Below, in pieces: positions 9,521-20,337 of a stretch of DNA of 64,000 nt. Position 1 is the stretch's first letter, and the number at the start of each line of letters is the position of its first letter. The DNA comes from Tiliqua scincoides (Eukaryota > Chordata > Lepidosauria > Squamata > Scincidae). The notes below the pieces were generated by a model. It worked only from the letters and a program-made list of their open reading frames with translations. It made no database searches and was not told the DNA's origin. Both the position numbers and the translations under genes were made by a program. The stretch spans positions 1,956,001 to 2,020,000 of the forward strand of contig NC_089821.1 in NCBI RefSeq assembly GCF_035046505.1, given 5' to 3'.

Positions 9521-12259
9521 TTTGACACAACCATGGTCTTCTTACCCAAATAAAGATGTATTAAATTATTGGAACATGGTTTTGGTGAATAATTTTATGG
9601 CAGAGTTCTGTTCAGAGAAGGCTGAGGTGCTGCAGTGGAAGACCAGAGGGAAGAAGGTTACATAAGCCCAGGTGAAAGATGAACACAGCCTGAAGCAGAA
9701 GAGGGATTGTACAGTCCCAGCTTTGTGTTGGGAGAAGTAACATCATGTGGTCATAGAGGGAACATGAGGGAGAGTCATGTTATAATACAAAGAGAGGAAG
9801 GCTTCAGGGGAACATTGAAAAGGTCCATCTTGCACAGAGGGAGTTTGAGGCACTGGTGAGACACCCCTACAGAAATACCAGACAGGCCACTGGAGATGTG
9901 GGATTGGACAGAGAGAGAACATCCTGGGGTGAAGGCTGAACTGGATGTCGTTACTATATTGGTTACACTAAATGCCTCAGGACTTGATGAGGTCATCCAG
10001 GGAGGGGGTGCTGAGAACAAGAACGACAAGGAGTTAAGAGCAGGTCCTTGAGGTGCCCCAACAGACACAGGTGTTGGTGTGGATCAGGCTGCTGTGGCTC
10101 ACATTGTTGGACAAGAAAAAGATAACAGACAAAAAAAAAGAGGCCGCGTTTAAAATCTGCATATTACCTTCTCTTCATCACCAAGCGTTGTAAGAATTTT
10201 TCATGCCCAAAGAAATATATAATGCAAAGAATTTCTTCATTTTGAGTTTCCATTTCAAAAAGAGAGGTCTTTAGAAAGCTGGTTATTATTCCTCAGGTCC
10301 ATTGAAATTGCATTTGTGACTTCAAAATGGATTTTTTTAAAAGTAGTGCACTGGATTGAGACAAGCAGCTGCACTGCAACAAACGGAGTGAAAATTAATA
10401 AGAGACCACGGCCAAAGAAAGACACTTGCTTTTGCACAACCACAGCAAATTGGCTGGATTTCGAAGAGCACACTTTGATCTTTCCCAGACTAATTACTGC
10501 TCCATGTTTGAAGGTTTTGTGCATTCATTGCCCTTCATAGGAAAATGAAAGTACTCTAAAGCGCGGCTGCAATACAAATGAAAAGGTGACATCCCACAAA
10601 TAAAGTGTGTCAGAGGGTCACCCAGCACAATAACTGTATAATGCAACTTTAAAATACCCTTTATACACATACAATGACATATTTGCAGCACTTTGGAATA
10701 AGGAATTGACATTAAATGGTGTCAGCGTGTTCTGGAGTAATGGGAAAGAAATTGCACGTCAGGCGGATGAAGGAAGAACTTGCGAGTCGAATATTTTGAA
10801 GACAAAATTTGGAACATGAATCTGTGCCACGGGCAGTGGAAACCCTCCTTTTTTATGCCTTCTGGAGTTACAGTGTGTGCTGCTTTGGTCTGCAAAGACA
10901 GGGGAACAGTGCAGTGTATCAAGCTTGTAAATACCTGACATGAGTTAGATTTGCCGGAGGAAAACAGGTGAAAACAGGCAGGGAAGCCAGGGGATGGTAT
11001 GTCCTGATGCATGACCTTGAGTCCACTACCTCTACACAATTTTTTTAAAAAAACCACAACAGCCACTGACCAGGCACCCCAAGCAGTTGCTTCAGTTGTA
11101 GAAGTGCAGGACATCCAGTCTGAATTAGACACACAATCAAGGAAGGAGCTTTTCCACTCACAAAGACCCTATAAACCAACCAGGAAAGAAGCAAGCAAAG
11201 TAAGGGGGTCACTTTCCATTCATTTTTAGCAGGTCATAAGTGGGTCAGTGTGGCTTACATCTACAGCAGGCTGGCGGGAGAATGGGGTGGCGGCAGACTC
11301 CAAGGTGAGGGGCACTCTGACTCCTCCACATTCTCACTCTCTCACAAGCTGCAATGGGGCAGCCGACATCACCTGGTCTAGTGGGCAGCCTGCCCCTTGG
11401 GGCAGCTTTTGTAAACTGAACATATGAACCACCCTTAGACCCTTGGCCTGCCTAGCTGCTCATCATACACTCTGGGAGGCATGGCCTCAGGCAGAGATCT
11501 CTCACACCATCCACTACCTGATTCTGCCGTTGGAGATGCAAGGGAACAAACCTCGGGCCTTCAACAAAGAAGACATGCACTTTCCCATTGAGCCCATAGT
11601 TCTCATTCATCCATGTGACATGTTTATAGGATACTATTTGTATTTCCATTGACTGTGGTAAAGCTGCCAGTATAAAGATGTTCTCTACATCCATACTACA
11701 TCCATACTACTCAAAGGGTCTGTTGTCACAGATTTTTTTGTGATGTGCAGTGAACCAGATTGGCACCATATACGACCATATACGACTCGTATATAGTGCT
11801 GGTCTTGCCTGGTCTTTCCTGCTTCCTCCTCCTGGCTTCTCAGAGGTTCTTGTGAGGCTTGAAGCAGATCCAGGTCATGAAGCAAGCCTCCAGAGATTCT
11901 GAGGAGTCAGAAGAAGGAAGCACCAAGAGACTCTGTGGACTGGCCAGTCCGTGGACCACATGTCAAGAGGCATGATCTACATCACAAGAAGTGCGATCAC
12001 TAAAAGCCGATCTTCATGTTATAGTAATCACATTAGCATAACTCAGAGATAAAATTACACTGTAAAAAGTGCTCACCCTTGGACAGAGTGCGCCTTTTAT
12101 TTATCTGTTTTGCTCAGTGATGACTTTCCAGCTGCTTTGCATTTACAGGTAAGAAAGTGGAATATATATCTAATACACAGATAAATACATTAAGTAGTGA
12201 CAGAATCACTATGTCCAATATATTTATAAATGCAAAGCCCAGATTGTAATATTTACTGC
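9521..12259. other. Unique intergenic DNA; 10130-10740 possibly conserved
   Basis: No gene is recognised. 10130-10740 is repeat-free, moderately AT-rich and compositionally even, like a conserved non-coding element of a developmental gene desert. 11700-11900 is low in features. The open frames here lack family resemblance. Confidence 0.3.
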
Positions 12260-12273
12260 TATTCTAGAAGTTA

Positions 12274-13039
12274 GTAGTTGGCAACCTTCAGTCTCGAAAG
12301 ACTATGGTATCGCACTCTGAAAGGTGGTTCTGGAACAGCGTCTAGTGTGGCTGAAAAGGCCAATTCGGGAGTGACAATCCCTTCCACACTGGGAACAAGT
12401 GCAGTCTGTCCCTGGCCTGTCTCCCTGGCTATGGGCCTTCCTTCTTTGCCTCTTAGCCTCAGACTGTTGGCCAAGTGTCTCTTCAAACTGGGAAAGGCCA
12501 TGTTGCACAGCCTGCCTCCAAGCGGGCCGCTCAGAGGCCAGGGTTTCCCACTTGTTGAGGTCCACTCCTAAGGCCTTCAGATCCCTCTTGCAGATGTCCT
12601 TGTATCGCAGCTGTGGTCTACCTGTAGGGCGCTTTCCTTGCACGAGTTCTCCATAGAGGAGATCCTTTGGGATCCGGCCATCATCCATTCTCACAACATG
12701 GCCAAGCCAACGCAGGTGTCTCTGTTTCAGATCTCCGACACTCTTTCTCTCGATACCGAGCTAAACAAACGCATCGGTAAAGCAGCTACCACGTTTTCCA
12801 GACTAACAAAGAGAGTCTGGTCCAACAAGAAGCTGACGGAACATACCAAGATCCAGGTCTACAGAGCTTGCGTCCTGAGTACACTTCTGTACTGCAGTGA
12901 GTCATGGACTCTTCACTCACAACAGGAGAGGAAACTGAATGCTTTCCACATGCGCTGCCTCCGACGTATTCTCGGCATCACCTGGCAGGACAAAGTTCCA
13001 AACAACACCGTCCTGGAACGTGCTGGAATCCCTAGCATG
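12274..13039 (-). mobile_element. LINE-A copy with 5' inversion (twin-primed)
   Basis: 12274-12730 is the LINE-A 3' part on the minus strand. From about 12731 to 13039 the adjacent upstream part of the same element runs on the plus strand (ISDTLSLDTELNKRIGK ... GIPSMY). The inverted and direct parts abut almost exactly in element coordinates (the missing piece is about 9-10 nt). A perfect 14-bp duplication TATTCTAGAAGTTA flanks the whole (12260-12273, 13040-13053), so it is one insertion. Confidence 0.93.
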
Positions 13040-13053
13040 TATTCTAGAAGTTA

Positions 13054-14028
13054 TACTGTTATTTATTCACATGGACCACATACACAGATCACCTTATCAA
13101 GTTCATCTTTACTTAAGACAAAATAATATAGTAGGCAAAGCCCTGGTGACATGGGAGATCATATGCATAGCAGTTACGGCATATCCACTGCATTACTGTA
13201 TTAGTGTAAATTACACAGTGGCAACACAACATAATTGCCAGAAGCAGGCTCTTACTAGAACATATGTATTTAACCTTGACATTATCAACCCAAAATACAA
13301 AGCAACAGACTTACGCTTGAATTTTCATTGTTGTAATCTTAAACCTCTTCATTTCAGAACTGACAGTGAAAACATCAAGCTGTGGTTCACAGCCCTTTCA
13401 CTATTAACTCACTCATATTGCTTCATCTCCTCTGCTTAAGAAGAAATCCTACATTTGATGTATAAATTGGCAATGCACTTGATCCTCTGGCTCTGCCTTG
13501 CAGTTTATTCATCAGATAATTAATGCAAATTGCATTTAGCTAAGGGCTTTGATAAAGGAAAAAAAATTACAAGACGACTATTTTAAAAGAAAAAACACAC
13601 ACACAGAGCACAACATCCTAGGATTAGAAGCAAGCTCTTTTTAATTCCAAGTTCCACAATAACCTTGAATATAATTCAGCCTGTCTCCACAAAGTGTGTG
13701 CAACACCTCAGGTAGGTACAAATCTTGAAAGATTAAGTTACTGTGGGTTTTGAAACTTTAATTGTGCTTCGAAGCTCAAAACCTTTCAAAGTGGCATAGC
13801 AGGTCGTTAAAAACAAAGTCATCACAGCTGATAAAAATCAGACCCAACAGCAAAAGAGGTGAGGGGAATGAAAAATGTGGAATATACATGTACAACGCAA
13901 GAGGAGAAACCTTTATCTGCTCTCAACTGAGGATAGAACTAGACATGATAGGAAATCTGTGGCTAGCATCAGAACCAGCAACCTTACAGCCCCTGCTCAT
14001 CCCTCTCAAGTAACATATAGCAAAAGAC
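13054..14028. other. Unique intergenic DNA; 13330-13600 possibly conserved
   Basis: No repeat or gene is recognised. 13330-13600 contains ATTAATGCAAATTGCATTTA, an octamer/POU-homeodomain-like palindrome (ATGCAAATTGCAT), and is repeat-free. A regulatory role is inference. Confidence 0.3.
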
Positions 14029-14031
14029 TGT

Positions 14032-14214
14032 GGGCCCAATCCTATCCAATTTTCCAGTGCCAGTGCAGCTTTGCCAATGGGGCATGCACTGCGTCTTGTG
14101 GTGGGGCAGCAGTCACAGAGGCCTCCTTAAGGTATGGGAACATTTGTTCTCCTTAAGGTATGGGAACTGCATTGCAGTTGCACCGGTGCTGGAAAATTGG
14201 ATAGGATTAGGCCC
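14032..14214. repeat. MITE with long inverted ends, TGT duplication
   Basis: GGGCCCAATCCTATCCAATT at the left is matched by AATTGGATAGGATTAGGCCC at the right, flanked by TGT (14029-14031, 14215-14217). 183 bp. The related half copy at 38416-38531 has the same end. Confidence 0.75.
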
Positions 14215-14324
14215 TGTGTGTGTTGTGGTAGCAATGCACTCAAACATTCCTGAAGCCCTGATAAGAAAGGAAACGTGGATCAAAATAATGTTGTGTCACA
14301 CATTTGACTTGATATTAGGACTAC

Positions 14325-14462
14325 CAGAAGCTGCCTTATAAAACCAGACCATTGGCCCATCTGGTTCAGTATTATTGACACTATTACAGGGTCTCCAGAT
14401 GCATTCAGGGACTGAACCCGAGAGATTCTGCATACAAAGCATGCACTCAAACACTGAGAGAG
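14325..14462 (-). repeat. tRNA-derived SINE
   Basis: Plus-strand AAGCTGCCTTATAAAACCAG, then GACCATTGGCCCATCTGG, then a tRNA-like complement with the B-box region (minus strand GGTTCAGTCCC) and GCATACAAAGCATG anticodon-arm-like stem. It matches the widespread reptile SINE that ends in CTGCATGCAAAGCAG. Confidence 0.65.
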
Positions 14463-14572
14463 GAGGAAACACAGGACCAGGAGAATGGCTACAGGGGGCA
14501 GTGTGGTAAGTAGTGCAGGTACCATCATGCACTGCCCAGAATGGGTCTGATGGCAAGTGGGAGGCATTCAAC

Positions 14573-14905
14573 ACAAGGACATCTGCAAGAGGGATCTGAA
14601 GGCCTTAGGAGTGGACCTCAACAAGTGGGAAACCCTGGCCTCTGAGCGGCCCGCTTGGAGGCAGGCTGTGCAGCATGGCCTTTCCCAGTTTGAAGAGAGA
14701 CTTGGCCAACAGTCTGAGGCTAAGAGGCAAAGAAGGAAGGTCCATAGCCAGGGAGACAGACCAGGGACAGACTGCACTTGCTCCTAGTGTGGAAGGGATT
14801 GTCACTCCCGGATTGGCCTTTTCAGCCACACTAGACGCTGTGCCAGAACCACCTTTCAGAGCGCGATACCAGAGTCTTTTGAGACTGAAGGTTGCCAACA
14901 ACACA
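14573..14905 (+). mobile_element. LINE-A, short 5'-truncated copy
   Basis: Begins in the coding region at KDICKRDLKALGVDLNK and runs to the family tail GAAGGTTGCCAACAAC. A stop codon interrupts the frame at the Cys-rich end (after DCTCS). The target duplication is not clear. Confidence 0.88.
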
Positions 14906-14929
14906 CCTGCAATACTTACCATGCCACCC

Positions 14930-15230
14930 CCTGTAGCTACGCTACTGCATAGGATGGATGTTTTCATGGCACCGGGAATGAGAATCTGTCAGGAACCATT
15001 GGAACTGATGTCATAATCGGAAGTGACATTATCAGGCAGGAAAATTTTTAACAATCCTAGGCTACAATCCTGCCCACATTTACCGAGGACAGTAAATGAC
15101 ATTTACTGTCATTGTTAAAAGAATATACATAGTACTTGTTAAAAGTACAGGTATGTAATATTTCCCCAAACGAAGTCACATACCATGTTAGCATCAAGTC
15201 TAATATATTAAAAATAAAATATTGAAATGA
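14930..15230. repeat. hAT MITE, partial, cut by CR1
   Basis: It matches 18090-18355 of the complete hAT MITE (AATCCTAGGCTACAATCCTG, AATATTTCCCCAAA, AATATTGAAATGAA). Its right end is missing exactly where the CR1 at 15231 begins, so the CR1 insertion is younger or the end was lost with it. Confidence 0.65.
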
Positions 15231-16309
15231 ATGGGCATGTGGATGCGGGAGAACCCGTGGACATTATATATCTGGACTTTCAGAAGGCGTTTGACACGGT
15301 CCCTCACCAAAGGCTACTGAAAAAACTCCACAGTCAGGGAATTAGAGGGCAGGTCCTCTCATGGATTGAGAACTGGTTGAAGACCAGGGAACAGAAAGTG
15401 GGTGTCAATGGGCAATTTTCACAATGGAGAGAGGTGAAAAGCGGTGTGCCCCAAGGATCTGTCCTGGGACCAGTGCTTTTCAACCTCTTCATAAATGACC
15501 TGGAGACAGGGTTGAGCAGTGAAGTGGCTAAGTTTGCAGACGACACCAAACTTTTCCGAGTGGTGAAGACCAGAAGTGATTGTGAGGAGCTCCAGAAGGA
15601 TCTCTCCAGACTGGCAGAATGGGCAGCAAAATGGCAGATGCGCTTCAGTGTCAGTAAGTGTAAAGTCATGCACATTGGGGCAAAAAATCAAAACTTCACC
15701 TATAGGCTGATGGGTTCTGAGCTGTCTGTGACAGATCAGGAGAGAGATCTTGGGGTGGTGGTGGACAGGTCGATGAAAGTGTTGACTCAATGTGCGGCGG
15801 CAGTGAAGAAGGCCAATTCTATGCTTGGGATCATTAGAAAAGGTATGGGGAACAAAACGGCTAATATTAGAATGCCGTTGTACAAATCGATGGTAAGGCC
15901 ACACCTGGAGTATTGTGTCCAGTTCTGGTTGCCGCAACTCAAAAAAGACATAGTGGAAATGGAAAAGGTGCAAAAGAGAGCGACTAAGATGATTACGGGG
16001 CTGGGGCACCTTCCTTATGAGGAAAGGCTACAGCGTTTGGGCCTCTTCAGCCTAGAAAAGAGACGCCTGAGGGGGGACATGATTGAGACATACAAAATCA
16101 TGCAGGGGATGGACAGAGTGGATAGAGAGATACTCTTTACATTCTCACATAACACCAGAACCAGGGAACATCCACTAAAATTGAGTGTTGGGAGAGTTAG
16201 GACAGACAAAATAAAATATTTCTTTACTCAGTATGTGGTTGGTCTGTGGAACTCCTTGCCACAGGATGAGCTGATGGCACCCGGCCTAGATGCCTTTAAA
16301 AGGGGATAG
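15227..16309 (+). CDS. CR1 reverse transcriptase, partial (360 codons)
   Basis: Palm motifs in order: YLDFQKAFDTVPH (about residue 14), [14 protein letters not shown] (about 70) and the catalytic FADDTKLF (about 103), then thumb and C-terminal segments [15 protein letters not shown] and LWNSLPQD. The first Met lies at the insertion junction and is not the natural start. The endonuclease and N-terminal RT are absent. It stops at a TAG where sister copies read GGATTGGAC (tryptophan/leucine region), about 14 residues before the usual ...[10 protein letters not shown] end. It is not a host gene. Confidence 0.9.
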   Translation: MNGHVDAGEPVDIIYLDFQKAFDTVPHQRLLKKLHSQGIRGQVLSWIENWLKTREQKVGVNGQFSQWREVKSGVPQGSVLGPVLFNLFINDLETGLSSEVAKFADDTKLFRVVKTRSDCEELQKDLSRLAEWAAKWQMRFSVSKCKVMHIGAKNQNFTYRLMGSELSVTDQERDLGVVVDRSMKVLTQCAAAVKKANSMLGIIRKGMGNKTANIRMPLYKSMVRPHLEYCVQFWLPQLKKDIVEMEKVQKRATKMITGLGHLPYEERLQRLGLFSLEKRRLRGDMIETYKIMQGMDRVDREILFTFSHNTRTREHPLKLSVGRVRTDKIKYFFTQYVVGLWNSLPQDELMAPGLDAFKRG

Positions 16310-16690
16310 GACAAGTTTCTGGAGGAAAAATCCATTATGGGTTACAAGCCATGATGTGTATGTACAGTCTCCAGATTTTAGAAATGGGCTATGTCAGAAT
16401 GCCAGATGCAAGGGAGGGCACCAGGATGAGGTCTCTTGTTATCTGGTGTGCTCCCTGGGGCATTTGGTGGGCCGCTGTGAGATATAGGAAGCTGGACTAG
16501 TTGGGCCTATGGCCTGATCCAGTGGGGCTGTACTTATGTTCTTAACTACAATTCCCAGGAAGCCTTGCAGGTCTCTTGTTATCTGGTGTGCTCCCTGGGG
16601 TATTTGGTGGGCCGCCGTGAGATACAGGAAGCTGGACTAGATGGGCCTGTGGCCTGATCCAGTGGGGCTGTTCTTATGTTCTTATGTTAT
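15231..16690 (+). mobile_element. CR1 LINE, 5'-truncated, RT frame largely open
   Basis: The copy starts inside the reverse transcriptase at [20 protein letters not shown] and runs to the CR1 tail. The 3' terminal region is present twice, joined by the 25-bp linker with ACTACAATTCCCAG at 16545. The tail TTCTTATGTTCTTATG is the octamer-type CR1 end. Confidence 0.95.
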
Positions 16691-17321
16691 GTTCTTATGA
16701 CCCATCAAATAGCATTTAAGAAGCAAAACATATTTCTTTGCAAAAGCAAACCAGTTTGAGTGCTGGAAACAAGTGATTTCCCCACAACGAAGATGCTAGC
16801 TGGAGGGGTAGGCAGCCATTGTGTTATGGCTAGTTCTAGAGTAGGACCAATTGGGCTCAGCTTGAGGGGCCCAGGGCCATGAACTGGCCCATGAGTGTCC
16901 CCTGAGAACGCAGGCAGAATCCATATGGATGAAGTCAGGAGGCAGAGATGGTGATGCATCTGGGCCACCACAGCCATCTTCTTCCAGAAACCTCCCTAAC
17001 TGCAAAGGAAATCATCCCTCTTGGGGAAAGGATTCTCATTTTCAAATGGGGCAGCAGCATCATTGTGTCTTTCAAGTAAACACCCACACGGATACTGCCT
17101 TCTCTCAGTGACCTTTCCATCAGCAAATTCCAGCACCAGCACCAGAGTCCCCATCGTCACAGCCACTCTCTTCACTTCCCACTTATCTTGTGGGGATGGG
17201 AAATTTTGTGCAATGGGAAAATGTTTGTGTACATCTCCCTTCAAAGATTCAATTATTTCCTCCCTCCCCAGCACCTTGAATGCTTGAACAGCAGATACCA
17301 GCTGCTTGGAACTTTTGGAAA
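16691..17321. other. Unique intergenic DNA
   Basis: No repeat or gene is recognised. Short open frames on both strands lack family resemblance. Confidence 0.4.
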
Positions 17322-18468
17322 TACAGTTAGTTCTCTTTATATGCGAATTCACTATCCATGAATTCTCTTATCTGCAAGGGGCAGAACTGCCACCTCTCCC
17401 TCTCTCTCTCTCTCATTATTTGTGACTCTGTTCTCATTATTCGCACATACTGTGCTGGTGTACTCGGGGCAGGGGGGGAGCTCAGCCCAGCTACAAGCAC
17501 TCAGGTGGGGCAAGAGGTTGTGGGAGGAGGTGGAGGAGAAGAGACAGTAACCTGACAGTACTGGTTTTCTGCATCAAATGGGCTTTGGTAGTGGCCTGTG
17601 GGGAACACATCTGTGCCCACTTCCAGACTTGCCCTACCATCTTGGGCATCATCTTGAGGACTCCAGCGGAATCTTCACAACCATGGCAATGACGAGAGGC
17701 TGATGATAAGAAGTCTCTGGAAGGCTACCTGAAGGCTGTTCTGGGACTGGGATAAGCCCGGGGAAGGAGTCAAGAGACAGGTGGAGGAGGAGGACAGGTG
17801 AAGCAATCACCTTCCCACTTGCTGAATTTTGAGGCCTCTATTATTGGGCCACTAGGCGAGGGATAGCCAGCATGGAGGAGGAAGCATCAGATGTTGGAAA
17901 TGTTGATGAGCTCTCGCCCACCACCCAGCCTTATAGACTTCAATTTAAGATTCAGGTTCATAAAGTTCGTAGGGTGTATGGTGAAGGGGGTTCCCTGGAA
18001 CCTAGTCGCATTTTCCCCATAGGGTCCATGATTCAGTATCTGCTAATTCGGTATCCACAAAGTCAGTGATTCTCAATTTTTTAGCAATGGGACCCACTTT
18101 TTAGAATATGTCAGGACCCACCAGAAGTGATGTCATGACCAGAAATGACATCATCAAGCAGGAATATTTTTAAAATCCTAGGCTGCAATCCTACCCACAT
18201 GTACCCAGGAGCAAGTCCCATTGACTATCATTATTAAAAGCATATACAGAATAGCCTGTTAAAAGTATGGATCTGTAATATTTCCCCAAATGTAATCACA
18301 TACCAAGGTAGCATTGTCTAAAATATTAAAAACAAAATATTGAAATGAATTGTGACCCACCTGAAATTGGCTCACGACCCACCTCGTGGGTCCTGACCCA
18401 CAATTTGAGAAACACTGTACTAGGTTTCCCAGGAACCCAACCCTAGCAGATAATGAGAACTGACTGTA
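17322..18468. repeat. Tigger/pogo-like element (non-autonomous)
   Basis: Left end TACAGTTAGTTCTCTTTATA and right end (reversed) TACAGTCAGTTCTCATTATC form inverted repeats with TA at both edges. Next to the ends are tandem words of the type ATGCGAATTCACTATCC and TATCTGCTAATTCGGTATCC. No transposase frame is seen. The hAT MITE 18064-18417 is nested within. Confidence 0.7.
18064..18417. repeat. hAT MITE nested in the Tigger-like element
   Basis: CAGTGATTCTCAATTTTTTA on the left and TTTGAGAAACACTG on the right; flanking octamers CACAAAGT and TACTAGGT agree at 5 of 8 positions. The element contains GACCCACCTCGTGGGTCC near its right end. Confidence 0.75.
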
Positions 18469-19949
18469 TAGTTCTCCAGCAGTGCACCTGACATTCGTAT
18501 TAAAGACATTGATGCTTTGGAGAACTACATTTCCCAAGATCCCTGGTGCCTACCATGCTGCATTTGTGACATTTCGGAACATGACTTGGAAAAATCTTCA
18601 TCACATCCTCATTTAGCTTAGTTTGCTGGGCCCAGTTTTGAATTGAGCTGAGAGACACAGAAGAAAATCAATGTATATTTGGTGGTGAAGAAATGAAGCA
18701 ATCAAACTTCACCAATAACCATTTTGTATGAGAGGCTTTAAGAAGTTCGCAAGTTCAACATTAATGCATTTTCTCATGTGCAAAGGAATGAATGTCTACA
18801 TCCTCTTTCTTGAATATCTACATATGACAAACAATTTAGTTGTGAATTGGTCTCTTTTTTCTTAACCTTCTGTTAACTTTTTATATTCTGTTTCTAAAAG
18901 AAATAGTTTTAGACTGTAATTCGCATTTAAAAGAGCTAGAATAGATTTCTTGGATGGGAAAAATGGTAGGTATTGGGGGCAGCACCTGTGGCCAGGTGAG
19001 GAGAGATGCAGGCGCTGGGAAGACCCCATGCTCCTTGCATTTAGTGCTGCTGGTTCTCATCTCCTTAAGATGGCAGCTGTGTAATTGCAGTCCAGGCAAC
19101 ACAATTGGGGAATTTTAAGTACAATAGAAGAGGAGGGCAGCGCGGCACCCATTTCCAAAACCAACAAAGAAAGTGAAGTGAACCTCAAAATGGGCTCACA
19201 CCTATATGTTGAAGCACTTCAGGAAATTGGTTCTGCCTGCTGCATTTTAAGCAAGATGCCACTCCTCATCAGAGGCAGGTAGCATTTCTTGTCTTGCGCA
19301 TGAGCAGTTCTCTCTTGAAGGCATTTTTGCTTCCCCTTTGATTTGACAGCATGCTGCAAACTGGGGCAATCCCAGCCCAGCCCAGGAAGCCAGCACCGTT
19401 ATTATTGTGGTCTCAAAGGACATCATTCCCAACTATGAAGCGCAAAGCACAGGTTCCATGATGAAAACCTCACATTGTTCTGTATAACCACACACAACAT
19501 GCTTATATCACTGTTTTATTCTAGACCAAGTCACCTGGGTCAAGACAGAGAATCCAGGCACATGCCAGCTCCATGTGATTCTCACACTATGACAGTCTGA
19601 TGCTGGAAGTCACCCAACTATGAGCACCTTGGCCTGGGCTCTCCAAGTCAGGCTCCAGGGTGGTGCTGCACATGCCACTCAGCACTGTTGCTCCTTCAAG
19701 GCTGGCCTCTGTGTATCAAGGCTGCCCTGGCTTCAAACTGCTCTCCTTGGTCTGAGCAATGCACCTTGCCTGTCAGCTCTTCTTCCTTGATTGGTGCACT
19801 GAATCCCCCCCCCAACCTGATTTTGATAACATGCCTGCTTCTGATCCTCCAACATTGTCATGGAAACCAACCCCAACCTGGTTGTGATCACACATCTGCT
19901 CCTGACTCCCCTTACAACTTCTGTTGCTGCATCGGCACTTGGCCCATTT
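18469..19949. other. Unique intergenic DNA
   Basis: No repeat is confidently recognised. 18518-18545 contains ACTACATTTCCCA, a match to the ACTAYRNNNCCCR promoter motif. Reading frames here have no family resemblance. Confidence 0.35.
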
Positions 19950-20325
19950 AGAACATAAGAAGAGCCCCGCTGGATCAGACCAAAGGCCCATCAAGTCCAG
20001 CTTCCTGTATCTCACGGTGGCCTATCAAATGCTCCAGGGAGCACACAAGACAACAGACACAATCTACGTCCCAGTGCCCTCCCCTGCATCTGGCAATCAG
20101 AGGCAGCCTGCCCCTAAAACCAGGAGCTTGCACATACCTACTATGACTTGTAATGACGCGTAATTGATTTTTCCTGCAGAAATTTGTCCAATCCCCTTTT
20201 AAAGGCGTCTAGGCCAGATGCCATCACCACGTCCTGTGGCAAGGAGTTCCACAGACCAACCACATGCTGAGTAAAGAAATATTTTTTTTGTCTGTCCTAA
20301 CTCTCCCAACACTCAATTTTAGTGG
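19950..20325 (-). mobile_element. CR1 LINE, 3' fragment
   Basis: Minus-strand CR1 3' UTR and last codons: plus-strand GCTGGATCAGACCAAAGGCC to CCCAACACTCAATTTTAGTG. It ends next to the LINE-A insertion. It is the subfamily with ...CAACAGACACAATCT, shared with the copy at 39.1 kb. Confidence 0.9.
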
Positions 20326-20337
20326 ATGCACTATACT

